Shown here in pieces: positions 19,132 through 26,964 of a DNA stretch of 35,556 nucleotides (positions are counted from its first letter, which is position 1; each line of letters starts with the position of its first letter). Location of the stretch: IMG/VR virus record IMGVR_UViG_3300047546_001061, positions 1 to 35,556 of that record; one strand, 5' to 3'. The position numbers and the translations under genes are program-made. A model generated the notes under the pieces. That model searched no databases, was not told the origin of the DNA, and saw only the letters and a list, made by a program, of their open reading frames with translations. The DNA comes from a virus.

Positions 19132-21410
19132 GCTTCGCAATCTTCTTCGTTGACTGCACCAACTTCCAATTCTGGCAGCTTTACTTCGATCTCACCAGCA
19201 CCATCATAAGTGTTAAAGTAATAGAGCTGCTTGCCACCATACTTATAGAACATGAGAAGATGCTTGATCATCTCGCTCATCGGGATCTTTTCATCTTCGT
19301 AGAACCTCGGGTTGTACGACGTATTGACCGAGATACCTTGATCGATGAACTTTTGGAGAACAGCGACGATCTTGAGATAACCTTCGGGCGACTTCTGATC
19401 CCAAAGTAAGTCATACTTGTTTTTGAGTTTCCTAACCTCGGGGACCACTTGCTTAAGAACTCCATCCTTGCTCTGCTTAACGGATACAAGCGACCTTGGT
19501 GGCTCGATTCCATTAGTCGCATTGCTAATCTGTGCTGATGTCTCAGACGGCATAAGAGCCATGAGGGTAGAGTTGCGTATTCCGTGTTCCCGCGCTGCGG
19601 CAGCCAATACTCCCCACTGAAGAGCGTACTCTGGCTTTGCCAGTTCGTCCACGTCTCTCTTATACGTGTCAATAGGGAATAGACCCTGTCCATACTTCGT
19701 TTCCTTCCACTTGGTGCACGGACCCTTCTCTTTAGCGAGATCGATCGATGCCTTAATCAAATAATAAGACCACGCTTCAGCGTACTGATGAAGCTTGTTT
19801 AGCCCATCAACATCAATGTGCTGGTAATTAAGATCATTGCGAGCGAGCCAATAAGCGAGGTTAATAATACCGACACCAAGAGGACGACGAGCCATAGTGG
19901 AATTTCTAGCTGCAAGCACAGGATAGTCTTGATAATCAAGTAACTCATCAAGAGCACGCACAGCAAGAGTGCAAGGACGCTCAAAGTCAGTAATATCACG
20001 AATCTTCCCCCAGTTGATAGCTGCTAGTGTACATAGTGAAATCTCTCCATTTTCGTCATTGATGTCATTCAAAGGCTTTGTAGGAAGATCAATCTCAGAG
20101 CAGAGGTTAGACTGCTTGATAGGTGCGAGTTCTTTGATGAAAGATCCGTGGTCGTTTGCGTGGTCGACATTCTGCAAGTAAATTCGCCCGGTGTCTTTTC
20201 GCTCTTGCATGAAAGCTGAAAAGAGTTCGATGGCAGGAATTGACTTCTTTCTGAGCTTCGTATTTCGTTCATACTTTTCATAGAGTTCTCTGAAAAGATC
20301 AACGTTAATAAAAAAACTATCATAGAGATCGGGAACATCATGGGGACTAAAGAGTGTAATGTTTCCACCCGAAAGAAGTCTTTCATACATGACTTTATTG
20401 AATTGAACGCCATAGTCGATGCCTCTAATACGGTTATCTTCAGTACCCTTGTTGTTCTTTAGAACCAGTAGATCTTCAACTTCCAGATGCCAGATAGGGT
20501 AGTAAAGAGTTGCTGCACCGCCGCGTACACCTCCCTGTGAGCAGCTCTTAACGGCGCTTTGAAAGTGCTTATAAAAGGGAATGACACCAGTATGTGTAGC
20601 ATCGCCAGCGCGAATAGGAGAACCGATAGCACGAATACGACCAGCACCGATACCAATACCAGCTTTTTGAGAAACATACTTAACGATTGAGGCAGCTGTC
20701 GCAGAGATTGAATCGAGGCTATCGTCTGTCTCGATAAGTACGCACGAACTGAACTGCTTTTGAGGCGAACGTAGACCAGCCATAATAGGAGTTGGCAGCG
20801 AAATCTCAAAAGTAGATGTTGCATCGTAGAGGTCCTTAATCCATTTTAATCTGTCTTCTTTATAGTTGCGGAAGAGTACCATAGCGATGAGCATGTACGC
20901 CATCTGAGGCGTCTCAAAGATCTTGCCTGTAGATCTATTCTTTATAAGATACTTACCACGAAACTGTTCCATCCCAACGTATGCAATAGAAAAATCACGC
21001 TTGTGATCAACAAAGCCATTAAGAACATCCAAGTCAGCATCAGTATACCAGTTGAGAATATCCTTATCATAATATCCAGAATTGATAACATTGTGAATAT
21101 GATCGCGAAGGTGAGGAATATTGAAATCACCGTAGACTTCCTTTCGCAAATGATAATTGATCAAACGACCAGCTACGTACTGATAAGCTGGAGAGTCTTC
21201 GCTGATAAGATCAGCTGCTGCTTTGATGAGAGTTTCTTGAATGTCTGTGGTCTTGATCCCGTTATAGAACTGGATATGAGACTTGATCTCGATCTCAGAC
21301 TCAGATACTCCGTTTAATCCCTCACAAGCCCAAGCGACCACTCTATGAAACTTGTTAAGATCCAGTGGTTCTTTGCTTCCGTCTCGCTTGGTTACTTGGA
21401 TTTGGCTCAT
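19119..21410 (-). CDS. nrdA: Ribonucleotide reductase class I large subunit
   Basis: 763 residues, full-length class Ia R1. The N-terminal ATP cone is present (VTKRDGSKEPLDLNKF, residues 6-21, and the helical DIQETLIKAAADLI region), then the ten-stranded barrel with the catalytic cysteines FSSCVLIE (about 220-227) and KQSNLCSEI (about 432-440), and a C-terminal EEDCEACKI redox pair. It reduces ribonucleoside diphosphates with NrdB. The start has AAGGAG six bases upstream and a strong promoter at 21434-21462. Confidence 0.97.
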   Translation of the reverse strand: MSQIQVTKRDGSKEPLDLNKFHRVVAWACEGLNGVSESEIEIKSHIQFYNGIKTTDIQETLIKAAADLISEDSPAYQYVAGRLINYHLRKEVYGDFNIPHLRDHIHNVINSGYYDKDILNWYTDADLDVLNGFVDHKRDFSIAYVGMEQFRGKYLIKNRSTGKIFETPQMAYMLIAMVLFRNYKEDRLKWIKDLYDATSTFEISLPTPIMAGLRSPQKQFSSCVLIETDDSLDSISATAASIVKYVSQKAGIGIGAGRIRAIGSPIRAGDATHTGVIPFYKHFQSAVKSCSQGGVRGGAATLYYPIWHLEVEDLLVLKNNKGTEDNRIRGIDYGVQFNKVMYERLLSGGNITLFSPHDVPDLYDSFFINVDLFRELYEKYERNTKLRKKSIPAIELFSAFMQERKDTGRIYLQNVDHANDHGSFIKELAPIKQSNLCSEIDLPTKPLNDINDENGEISLCTLAAINWGKIRDITDFERPCTLAVRALDELLDYQDYPVLAARNSTMARRPLGVGIINLAYWLARNDLNYQHIDVDGLNKLHQYAEAWSYYLIKASIDLAKEKGPCTKWKETKYGQGLFPIDTYKRDVDELAKPEYALQWGVLAAAAREHGIRNSTLMALMPSETSAQISNATNGIEPPRSLVSVKQSKDGVLKQVVPEVRKLKNKYDLLWDQKSPEGYLKIVAVLQKFIDQGISVNTSYNPRFYEDEKIPMSEMIKHLLMFYKYGGKQLYYFNTYDGAGEIEVKLPELEVGAVNEEDCEACKI

Positions 21411-21429
21411 TTTCTTCTCCTTACTAAAC

Positions 21430-21437
21430 TATAAATA
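21430..21437 (+). promoter_or_regulatory. Perfect late promoter box TATAAATA, plus strand
   Basis: Exact match to the T4 late consensus, 39 bases before the ATG at 21476. It overlaps the -10 of the minus-strand nrdA promoter (21434-21439), so early leftward and late rightward transcription would exclude each other. Confidence 0.75.
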
Positions 21438-21462
21438 TACCATGTATTTCACAAAGTGTCAA
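21434..21462 (-). promoter_or_regulatory. Strong sigma70 promoter for nrdA
   Basis: Minus-strand TTGACA (21457-21462) and TATATT (21434-21439) spaced by 17 bases, 11 of 12 to consensus. Start predicted near 21427, 17 nt before the ATG, with AAGGAG between. Confidence 0.85.
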
Positions 21463-21475
21463 CACGGGTGCTCTT

Positions 21476-21763
21476 ATGGACGTTAATTCAATCTTTAAAC
21501 TAATAGCAGACGTCGGATTTCCTATAGCTGCCGCGATAGCCGGCGGATATTTTATATTCCTCACCATGAAGTTCATTCTCGCTGGTGTCATGAGCTCTGT
21601 AAAGGGTCTCAGCGGAATCATTACCGCTCTTGATAACCGTGTCAAGACCATGAACCACGACGTCATAAGAATCGACACCCTTGTATCTAATGCTCTGGGT
21701 GTTAAGCCTGACATCGATCGCATCGCGCGAGCCGACGGCAAGAACGACGCTAGGAGAGATTAA
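21476..21763 (+). CDS. Small single-helix membrane protein, first of a tandem pair
   Basis: 95 residues. N-terminal helix VGFPIAAAIAGGYFIFLTM (about 13-31), then an amphipathic coiled-coil like region (SGIITALDNRVKTMNHDVIRI) and a charged C-terminus. The GFPI..A...GYF pattern resembles YvrJ-like phage membrane proteins. It is on the strand opposite to all other genes and behind a perfect late box, so late, lysis-related or membrane-anchor functions are plausible. The binding site is weak (GGGTG). Overlapping shadow frames on the other strand lack such support. Confidence 0.78.
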   Translation: MDVNSIFKLIADVGFPIAAAIAGGYFIFLTMKFILAGVMSSVKGLSGIITALDNRVKTMNHDVIRIDTLVSNALGVKPDIDRIARADGKNDARRD

Positions 21764-21765
21764 GA

Positions 21766-22119
21766 ATGGATATTGCACAGCTAATTTCAAAGTACGGTTT
21801 TCCAATTGTTGCTGCCGTAGGACTTGGTTATTTTGTTTACTATGTATGGGAATGGGCGACCAAAGAGATCAAGCCCGTTTTATCTGATGCCAACACTGTA
21901 CTTATAGCACTCATTGACCGTATCCGTATGTTAGACAACGACCTGATTAGATTAAATCAAAAGGTTAACATAGTACTTATGCTTCGTGAAATGCAACACG
22001 ACGAACTACTAGCAAAAGCGAGCGAGTTCAGAAAGGCTGAGAGTGTGGCCAAAGAGGTACCACATAAAGAGCCCGAAAACAAACCAGACGAACCAAGCAA
22101 AGAAGTAAAGAAGAAGTAA
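21766..22119 (+). CDS. Small single-helix membrane protein, second of a tandem pair
   Basis: 117 residues, clearly related to the preceding gene: MDIAQLISKYGFPIVAAVGLGYFVYYVWEWA has the same GFPI..A...GYF helix, followed by an alpha-helical region (TVLIALIDRIRMLDNDLIRLNQKVN) and a Lys/Glu-rich tail (EVPHKEPENKPDEPSKEVKKK). Two bases separate the genes. The tandem duplicates converge on the cyclase gene, ending one base before its stop. Holin or spanin-like roles are inference. Confidence 0.78.
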   Translation: MDIAQLISKYGFPIVAAVGLGYFVYYVWEWATKEIKPVLSDANTVLIALIDRIRMLDNDLIRLNQKVNIVLMLREMQHDELLAKASEFRKAESVAKEVPHKEPENKPDEPSKEVKKK

Positions 22120-22120
22120 C

Positions 22121-24184
22121 TTATTTGCTAGTCGCACGATAGATTCCATCCCAATCATTACCTGGAGGATTCTTAATGAACTCCTCCACTCTCTCCATCA
22201 TCATGTCGTAGTACTCTTTCAATTCGTTACCAAAATACACTTGAAGATATGGGTAATATTCTTTACACTTATCCCATCTCTGACTTCTGTAGAATTCAAT
22301 AAATTCCATGTGAGTACGTGACTGCACTTTGTTCAGCTTGGTGTTAGGAACGATCGTATAGATGTTCACACCCTCTTTCTTTCCCTTAACAGCAATGCAG
22401 TCTAGTTCGAGACACAAGTACTCGTCTTTTACCAACTCGTAAGTACGTTGTCCAATGACGAGTTTGACATGATAAGGCTTCGACTGTCCCTCAAGACGTG
22501 AAGCGAGATTAACAGAATCACCGAGGCAGGTATAGTCGAAACGCTGGGAGCTTCCCATATTACCCACAACGACAGAACCAGTATTGATTCCAAGGCCCAT
22601 TCCAAAAGCAGGTACACCTTCCACCGCAATCTCTCTATTAAATCTGTCCAAGTCACCCAGCATCTCCAGTGCAGTCTTGACTGCGTTTTTAGCATGATCA
22701 GCGTCGTCTAGTGGAGCGTTCCAAAAAGCCATCTGCGCGTCGCCGATGTACTTATCTAATGTGCCCTCGTTCTCGAGAATCTTTTGAGTCATGGCCGTCA
22801 TGTAACGGTTCATGATCTGAGTCAAGCCCTGAACGTCAGCGCCATAATGCTCAGAAATAGATGTAAAGCCACGGACATCAGTAAACATAATCGAAAGTTC
22901 ACGAGTCTCTCCTCCAAGCTTAAGTAAGTCTGGATTCTCCTGTAACTTCTCTACCATCTTAGGCGACAGGTAAGTTCCAAACTGTTTCTTTATCTGCAGC
23001 TTCAGTCTGTTCTCTCTGGCGAAGTTATTGTACACCAGATGAAAGAACACCATAGTTCCAGATAAAACTATATAGCTAGGATTCCACAACTGAAGGTGTG
23101 TGTGGAATAAGTAGTAAGAACCACCGATAACCAGTCCAATAAAGAGAACATAAAATGGGACAGTCAATCGTACAGACACTCGTGGCACTAGGACAACTAA
23201 CATCAATAATAGTATTGCTGTTATTCCTATCTCTACTAAACTCGCATATGAAGCTCTCGAAACAGAAGTCCCGTCGATCAGAGTCTGAAGGGTCTGAGCT
23301 TGAACCTCATGAGCCCACTTCTCGCCGACCGGAGTAGCTATTATACCACCGACTCCCTCGATTGTTAACCCTAAGACAACAACTTTCCCTTCGACATCTG
23401 TCTTACGGATTTCAGTTGCTTCAACTTGTCTGAACTTATTGTTCCAGGTCGTCCAGACGCGACCGTTCTGATCTGTAGAGATGGCTGGGAAGGCAGGGAT
23501 ACGGACGGCTTCGACGCCTGCGTCACCTGTCTTGATTTGATAGGAGGGGTCTCCAGCAGCTGTGCGTAGGGTTTCCAGTACAAGTGAAGGATACAGTGTA
23601 TTCCCAATGCGAGCCAACATAGGCACGCGACGAACAACACCGTCGCGCTCGGGAGCAACAGCCAAGAGTCCAACGCCGTCTGCATTTCCTGCAAGACTTG
23701 GAAGAGGAGGGATAGCCCCGCGCCAAGTAAAGAGATATGGAGCAGGATCATTACCGATAGCAGCAAACCCTCTGCGAGCAGCATCTGGGTTTCTGGTCTG
23801 AGAAGTTGGTGTCTGTGATATAACGATGCCACCGCCAGCGATACTCTTTTCAAGAGCGGAGTCGCCACCAGCACGATCTTTTTCAGAAAACAATATAGGA
23901 ACTGCAATAACGGCTGCACCGTTCTCGCGAAGCTTGTCGATAGTCTTAGCGATGTCTCGACGATCGAACGGCCACTGACCAAAACTCTGTACAGACTTTT
24001 CACCGAACTCAACAAGTACTATCTCCTCTGACTCTTTACTGTCTAGTGACGTAATGAAGTAGTCAAAGGTCTTCAGTTGTAAAGTTTCAACGACGGTTGG
24101 ATTCCATACTGCCACAGCGATAAAGATCATCGCTGAAATAACAGCTGCCCACCTGCTGGTAAGAATGATGCCTAACTTTTCCAT
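22121..24184 (-). CDS. CHASE2-domain class III adenylate cyclase
   Basis: 687 residues. A signal-anchor helix (11-29), an extracytoplasmic CHASE2 sensor (about 35-305; LVEFGEKSVQSFGQWPFDRR at 58-77 and the DGVVRRVPMLARIGNTLYPS region), three membrane helices (about 317-334, 341-360, 369-386), then the catalytic domain 400-600. Cyclase residues are intact: D436 in MFTDVRGF, K478 and D482 in DKYIGD, the FDYTCLGDSVNLASRLE segment (549-565) with N559 and R563. K478 with T552 predicts ATP as substrate. The protein should span the inner membrane and turn an extracytoplasmic signal into cAMP. It is the last gene of the curli-like operon, two bases after the small curlin gene. Confidence 0.93.
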   Translation of the reverse strand: MEKLGIILTSRWAAVISAMIFIAVAVWNPTVVETLQLKTFDYFITSLDSKESEEIVLVEFGEKSVQSFGQWPFDRRDIAKTIDKLRENGAAVIAVPILFSEKDRAGGDSALEKSIAGGGIVISQTPTSQTRNPDAARRGFAAIGNDPAPYLFTWRGAIPPLPSLAGNADGVGLLAVAPERDGVVRRVPMLARIGNTLYPSLVLETLRTAAGDPSYQIKTGDAGVEAVRIPAFPAISTDQNGRVWTTWNNKFRQVEATEIRKTDVEGKVVVLGLTIEGVGGIIATPVGEKWAHEVQAQTLQTLIDGTSVSRASYASLVEIGITAILLLMLVVLVPRVSVRLTVPFYVLFIGLVIGGSYYLFHTHLQLWNPSYIVLSGTMVFFHLVYNNFARENRLKLQIKKQFGTYLSPKMVEKLQENPDLLKLGGETRELSIMFTDVRGFTSISEHYGADVQGLTQIMNRYMTAMTQKILENEGTLDKYIGDAQMAFWNAPLDDADHAKNAVKTALEMLGDLDRFNREIAVEGVPAFGMGLGINTGSVVVGNMGSSQRFDYTCLGDSVNLASRLEGQSKPYHVKLVIGQRTYELVKDEYLCLELDCIAVKGKKEGVNIYTIVPNTKLNKVQSRTHMEFIEFYRSQRWDKCKEYYPYLQVYFGNELKEYYDMMMERVEEFIKNPPGNDWDGIYRATSK
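23340..23368 (-). promoter_or_regulatory. Possible internal promoter in the cyclase gene
   Basis: TTAACA (23363-23368), 17 bases, TATAAT (23340-23345), 11 of 12 to consensus. RNA from here would encode only the membrane helices and cyclase domain without CHASE2. No matching start codon with a ribosome binding site was identified, so it may be accidental. Confidence 0.3.
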
Positions 24185-24186
24185 TA

Positions 24187-24450
24187 TCAGTACTGTGTAA
24201 TTGTATACGGGCTAGTGGGACAGCTACTACCACAATCAATAGTAATGCTGTAACTTTGATTAGTCGTTCCACTTTGGGATCCAGAAAAAGTAATACCATT
24301 TCCACGCAGGTCCACACTAGCAGAATGGCTTCCACCGCTTTGAGTAATAGTAACATTTTGATTCGTTCCTTGCATATTCACAGTAGCATTGTTTACGGTC
24401 TGTGCATGAACAGATGTAGAGATCAAGAGTAGCGCGATAAGTATCTTCAT
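24187..24450 (-). CDS. Small secreted curlin-like protein
   Basis: 87 residues with a signal peptide cleaved after SVHA (about residue 16). The mature part has strand-like repeats with Gln/Asn and Gly turns: VNMQGTNQNVTITQSGG and VDLRGNGITFSGSQSGTTNQSYSI, the pattern of curlin repeats, ending in TITQY. A CGSSC pair (C73, C77) near the end has a counterpart in the larger curlin. It may act as a minor subunit or nucleator as CsgB does. Start overlaps the FecR stop as ATGA. Confidence 0.75.
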   Translation of the reverse strand: MKILIALLLISTSVHAQTVNNATVNMQGTNQNVTITQSGGSHSASVDLRGNGITFSGSQSGTTNQSYSITIDCGSSCPTSPYTITQY

Positions 24451-25565
24451 TGGCTCTGCTTTATAGTTATAGTTGTAGTGCCGGGACCATTGATCACTTG
24501 CTTGACAGTAATACCGTCTTGACTCAGATTCAAAGTAGCCATCCTAGTAGTGCTCAAAGTGACTTCTGCGTAGTGGCTAGCAGTCTCTCTGTAAAGGGTG
24601 ACGTAGTCGTTGTCGACGAAGTACTTAAGTCCAGTAGTCTTATCGTATTTAGGTAGAAGAGCGTTGAACTGATCTAGTTCATTACTCAACATCTGCGCAG
24701 CAGTCACGTCCAGATAGTTTAGAAGGTAGTCTTCATAGGCAAGATAGTTCTTATCCAGACCAGTCGGTCTGTCCAGAGCGTTCTGTTCAAGAGCCGTATA
24801 CTTCAAGTAGTCTATAGAAAGAAAGTCTTGATCTAGGAAGTTAAACGCTTTTGTTATACCTCTTGTCTGTTCTTGTCTAGCTTCTCTTGGTGGAGTTACG
24901 ATCAGCATGTTGTTGATCTGATCGAGAGAAAGATTTAAGAGAGCAGACTTTGGTTGCTGTATTCCAGTACTAACTGTAACTGACTCAAAGGCTTTAGTCA
25001 ACAAGACCGTACCAGTCATCGTAGTAACTGTGATATTGCCGACCGTGCAGTCTCTCTGTAAGTTCTTCCAACCTGCTGGACACGAAGGCAACAAGATGAT
25101 GGTCGACTTACCAGTCTCGTCTACTGTACCAGAGAAGTCCGTACCTCGTACGCCGATAGTAGCCGTCGGAGTCTCTACTACTACTTGTTGTGGATCGTTC
25201 TTTGCTATCTGACCAGAAGCGTACTTGATAGTACCAAGAGCCATCTTGATACCTAACTTACCAGTCTTCTTCTCACCATCATAGACAAAGTTATCTATCA
25301 CGAGACGAGAGTGTTCCGTGATCTGTACTTTAGTATCGTCTTTGAACGTGATGCCTGCCTTTGAGTTGGCAGTAGTCACCACGTCGTTCATCTCTATCTC
25401 CGACTGAATCTGAGAAGGAACACTAGAGTTGTTCCTCTTTATTTCAGTCGGTCCTGTCTGCTCAGTTACTCTACCGATGTCCGCCTTAGTTGTGGTTGGA
25501 CTTAATAGTAAGAGTGTTGCTAGAGCCAGTGATAGTAGCGTTAACCTTTGAATCAACTGCGCCAC
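24447..25565 (-). CDS. Secreted FecR-domain protein
   Basis: 372 residues. A signal peptide (about 1-28: MAQLIQRLTLLSLALATLLL...KA) is followed by a FecR domain (30-160): VTEQTGPTEIKRN, AGITFKDDTKVQITEHSRLVID (about 70-91), VVVETPTATIGVRGTDFSG (about 127-145), which is the FecR core. Residues 230-330 are helical; the last 40 (ATLNLSQDGITVKQVINGPG...TITIKQS) are strand-like and resemble a curlin repeat. FecR domains are found as periplasmic signal or adhesin modules. Its first 80 bases overlap the 3' end of the curlin gene in another frame. Confidence 0.86.
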   Translation of the reverse strand: MAQLIQRLTLLSLALATLLLLSPTTTKADIGRVTEQTGPTEIKRNNSSVPSQIQSEIEMNDVVTTANSKAGITFKDDTKVQITEHSRLVIDNFVYDGEKKTGKLGIKMALGTIKYASGQIAKNDPQQVVVETPTATIGVRGTDFSGTVDETGKSTIILLPSCPAGWKNLQRDCTVGNITVTTMTGTVLLTKAFESVTVSTGIQQPKSALLNLSLDQINNMLIVTPPREARQEQTRGITKAFNFLDQDFLSIDYLKYTALEQNALDRPTGLDKNYLAYEDYLLNYLDVTAAQMLSNELDQFNALLPKYDKTTGLKYFVDNDYVTLYRETASHYAEVTLSTTRMATLNLSQDGITVKQVINGPGTTTITIKQSQ

Positions 25566-26160
25566 CCTGTCCTATAGTCGCCGTATTAAGTGCACCGTTT
25601 ATAGTAAGATCAAGCGAATGACCAGTAGTGCTAGCTGCACCGGTCTGATCTACAGTAACTTGATTTCCGTTACCACCAGATATATCGATGTTATTGACTA
25701 CGCCAGATGAATTTGACGAGTTGTTAGTCATAGTCACGGTGTTGTTATCAGAAGATACGGACACATTAGTAGTAGCAGCACCGTCGTTCTGGATCGATAC
25801 GGTATTGCCATCACCAGTTATGGTCTTATTAATAGTAGCACCAGTACACGAGTCACAGTTTATAGTAGATTGATTCGAACTACCAGTTACGCTGCTAGTC
25901 ACAGTAGCACCGGCACCGTCTACGTTTATGTTAGTAACGTTCGAATCGCCTATCTGTTGAACTGTAATACTGTTGTTGTTGCCGTTAATAGTAGCTCTGT
26001 TTAATGCGCTACCAACCTGATTTCCACTGCCAGTCTGCGTGATCGAGATCGTAGAGCCATCACCTATTTGATCCATATAGATGCTATTGCTCGCCGCATT
26101 TGCATATTGAAACATAATCAAGAATGACAAAAACGCCATCATTCTTGTTATTAGTTTCAT
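25486..26160 (-). CDS. csgA: CsgA-like curlin, major amyloid subunit candidate
   Basis: 224 residues. Signal peptide about 1-22 (YANA then ASNS). The mature protein is almost wholly made of short repeats with the curlin layout S/T-x5-Q-x-G-x4-N: IYMDQIGDGSTISITQTGSGNQ, ITVQQIGDSN, VTVDQTGAAS, ATIGQGGAVD. A CDSC pair (C102, C105) is unusual for CsgA. Classical curlins form beta-solenoid amyloid fibres outside the cell after export through CsgG. It begins one base after csgG. The last 80 bases are also the start of the FecR gene. Confidence 0.87.
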   Translation of the reverse strand: MKLITRMMAFLSFLIMFQYANAASNSIYMDQIGDGSTISITQTGSGNQVGSALNRATINGNNNSITVQQIGDSNVTNINVDGAGATVTSSVTGSSNQSTINCDSCTGATINKTITGDGNTVSIQNDGAATTNVSVSSDNNTVTMTNNSSNSSGVVNNIDISGGNGNQVTVDQTGAASTTGHSLDLTINGALNTATIGQGGAVDSKVNATITGSSNTLTIKSNHN

Positions 26161-26964
26161 TTATTTCCCTTTCTTAAAACTCCAGATCTTTCTCTTTGCT
26201 CCTTCTTTAATCATGTCTGTAACGGCTGCTTCAATCGCTATTCTCACTGCATAAGTCGTAGGTTCGTTTATGGTTGAACCCGCTTCTAGCTCTACTGACT
26301 TAGTACCAGCATCCACAAACTTCATTACGTTTGCACTCACGCCAGTACTGTAAATCGTCTTAGTCGAACCTGTAGAGAGAAGTATCTCTCCGGTGTTTAC
26401 CGAGATGAGTCGCAACATGATCGTGACTTCATCTTTTCTGTACTGCTGATCTGCGCCTACTCCAAGGAATCTAGCGCCCATACCACCAGTAGCGATATTA
26501 GTATCGTAACCCACAATTCCACCATCTATCATCACTCCCGCAACGATTAGAGGCACGAGTGGTTTAGCTTGATCTTTCTCATACGTCTCACGCTGAGAAC
26601 GAATCAGCTGCCTCTCTTTGACTAAGTTCTCAAGCCCAACTCTCTCGACAGGTTGAAACCACTTACCCTTACCAGCATCTTGTAGAGCTTTGATCAAGAA
26701 GACTTCGCCGCCTTGAGTTACTGCTGAACTGAGAGACGCGTAGTTGCTGTTTGGCTTACGCTGACCAGTCATATCATTGAAGCGATACACGGCGATCGGG
26801 ATTACAGGACCGTCCGGAGCTGTTATGTTAACGAGCTCGTTGAATCGCTTATGCGTCACTATCTCAGGACCATCTACTTCTTTTTCAATAGTCTTCTGCG
26901 TGATGCCCTTACCAGCACATCCGGAAAGGACTAACGCTAAAGCTATAACGAAGGCTCTTACCAT
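26161..26964 (-). CDS. csgG: CsgG-like outer-membrane amyloid secretion channel
   Basis: 267 residues. Lipobox LVLSGC (Cys16). Family motifs are clear: PIAVYRFNDMTGQ (56-68), FQPVERVGLENLVKERQLIRS (102-122), IVAGVMIDGGIVGYDTN (about 140-156) and GARFLGVGADQQYRKDEVTIMLRLISVNTGEIL (about 163-195), as in E. coli CsgG. The constriction segment equivalent to Y51-N55-F56 reads S..S-L, so the pore ring differs. CsgG is a nonameric barrel that exports curlin subunits. It overlaps csgF by 7 bases. Confidence 0.94.
   Translation of the reverse strand: MVRAFVIALALVLSGCAGKGITQKTIEKEVDGPEIVTHKRFNELVNITAPDGPVIPIAVYRFNDMTGQRKPNSNYASLSSAVTQGGEVFLIKALQDAGKGKWFQPVERVGLENLVKERQLIRSQRETYEKDQAKPLVPLIVAGVMIDGGIVGYDTNIATGGMGARFLGVGADQQYRKDEVTIMLRLISVNTGEILLSTGSTKTIYSTGVSANVMKFVDAGTKSVELEAGSTINEPTTYAVRIAIEAAVTDMIKEGAKRKIWSFKKGK

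Noticed and set aside
23371-24015. Long minus-strand frame inside the cyclase gene
   Set aside because: It is a shadow frame: the cyclase reading frame has all domain motifs, whereas this one has biased Leu/Ser composition and no binding site.
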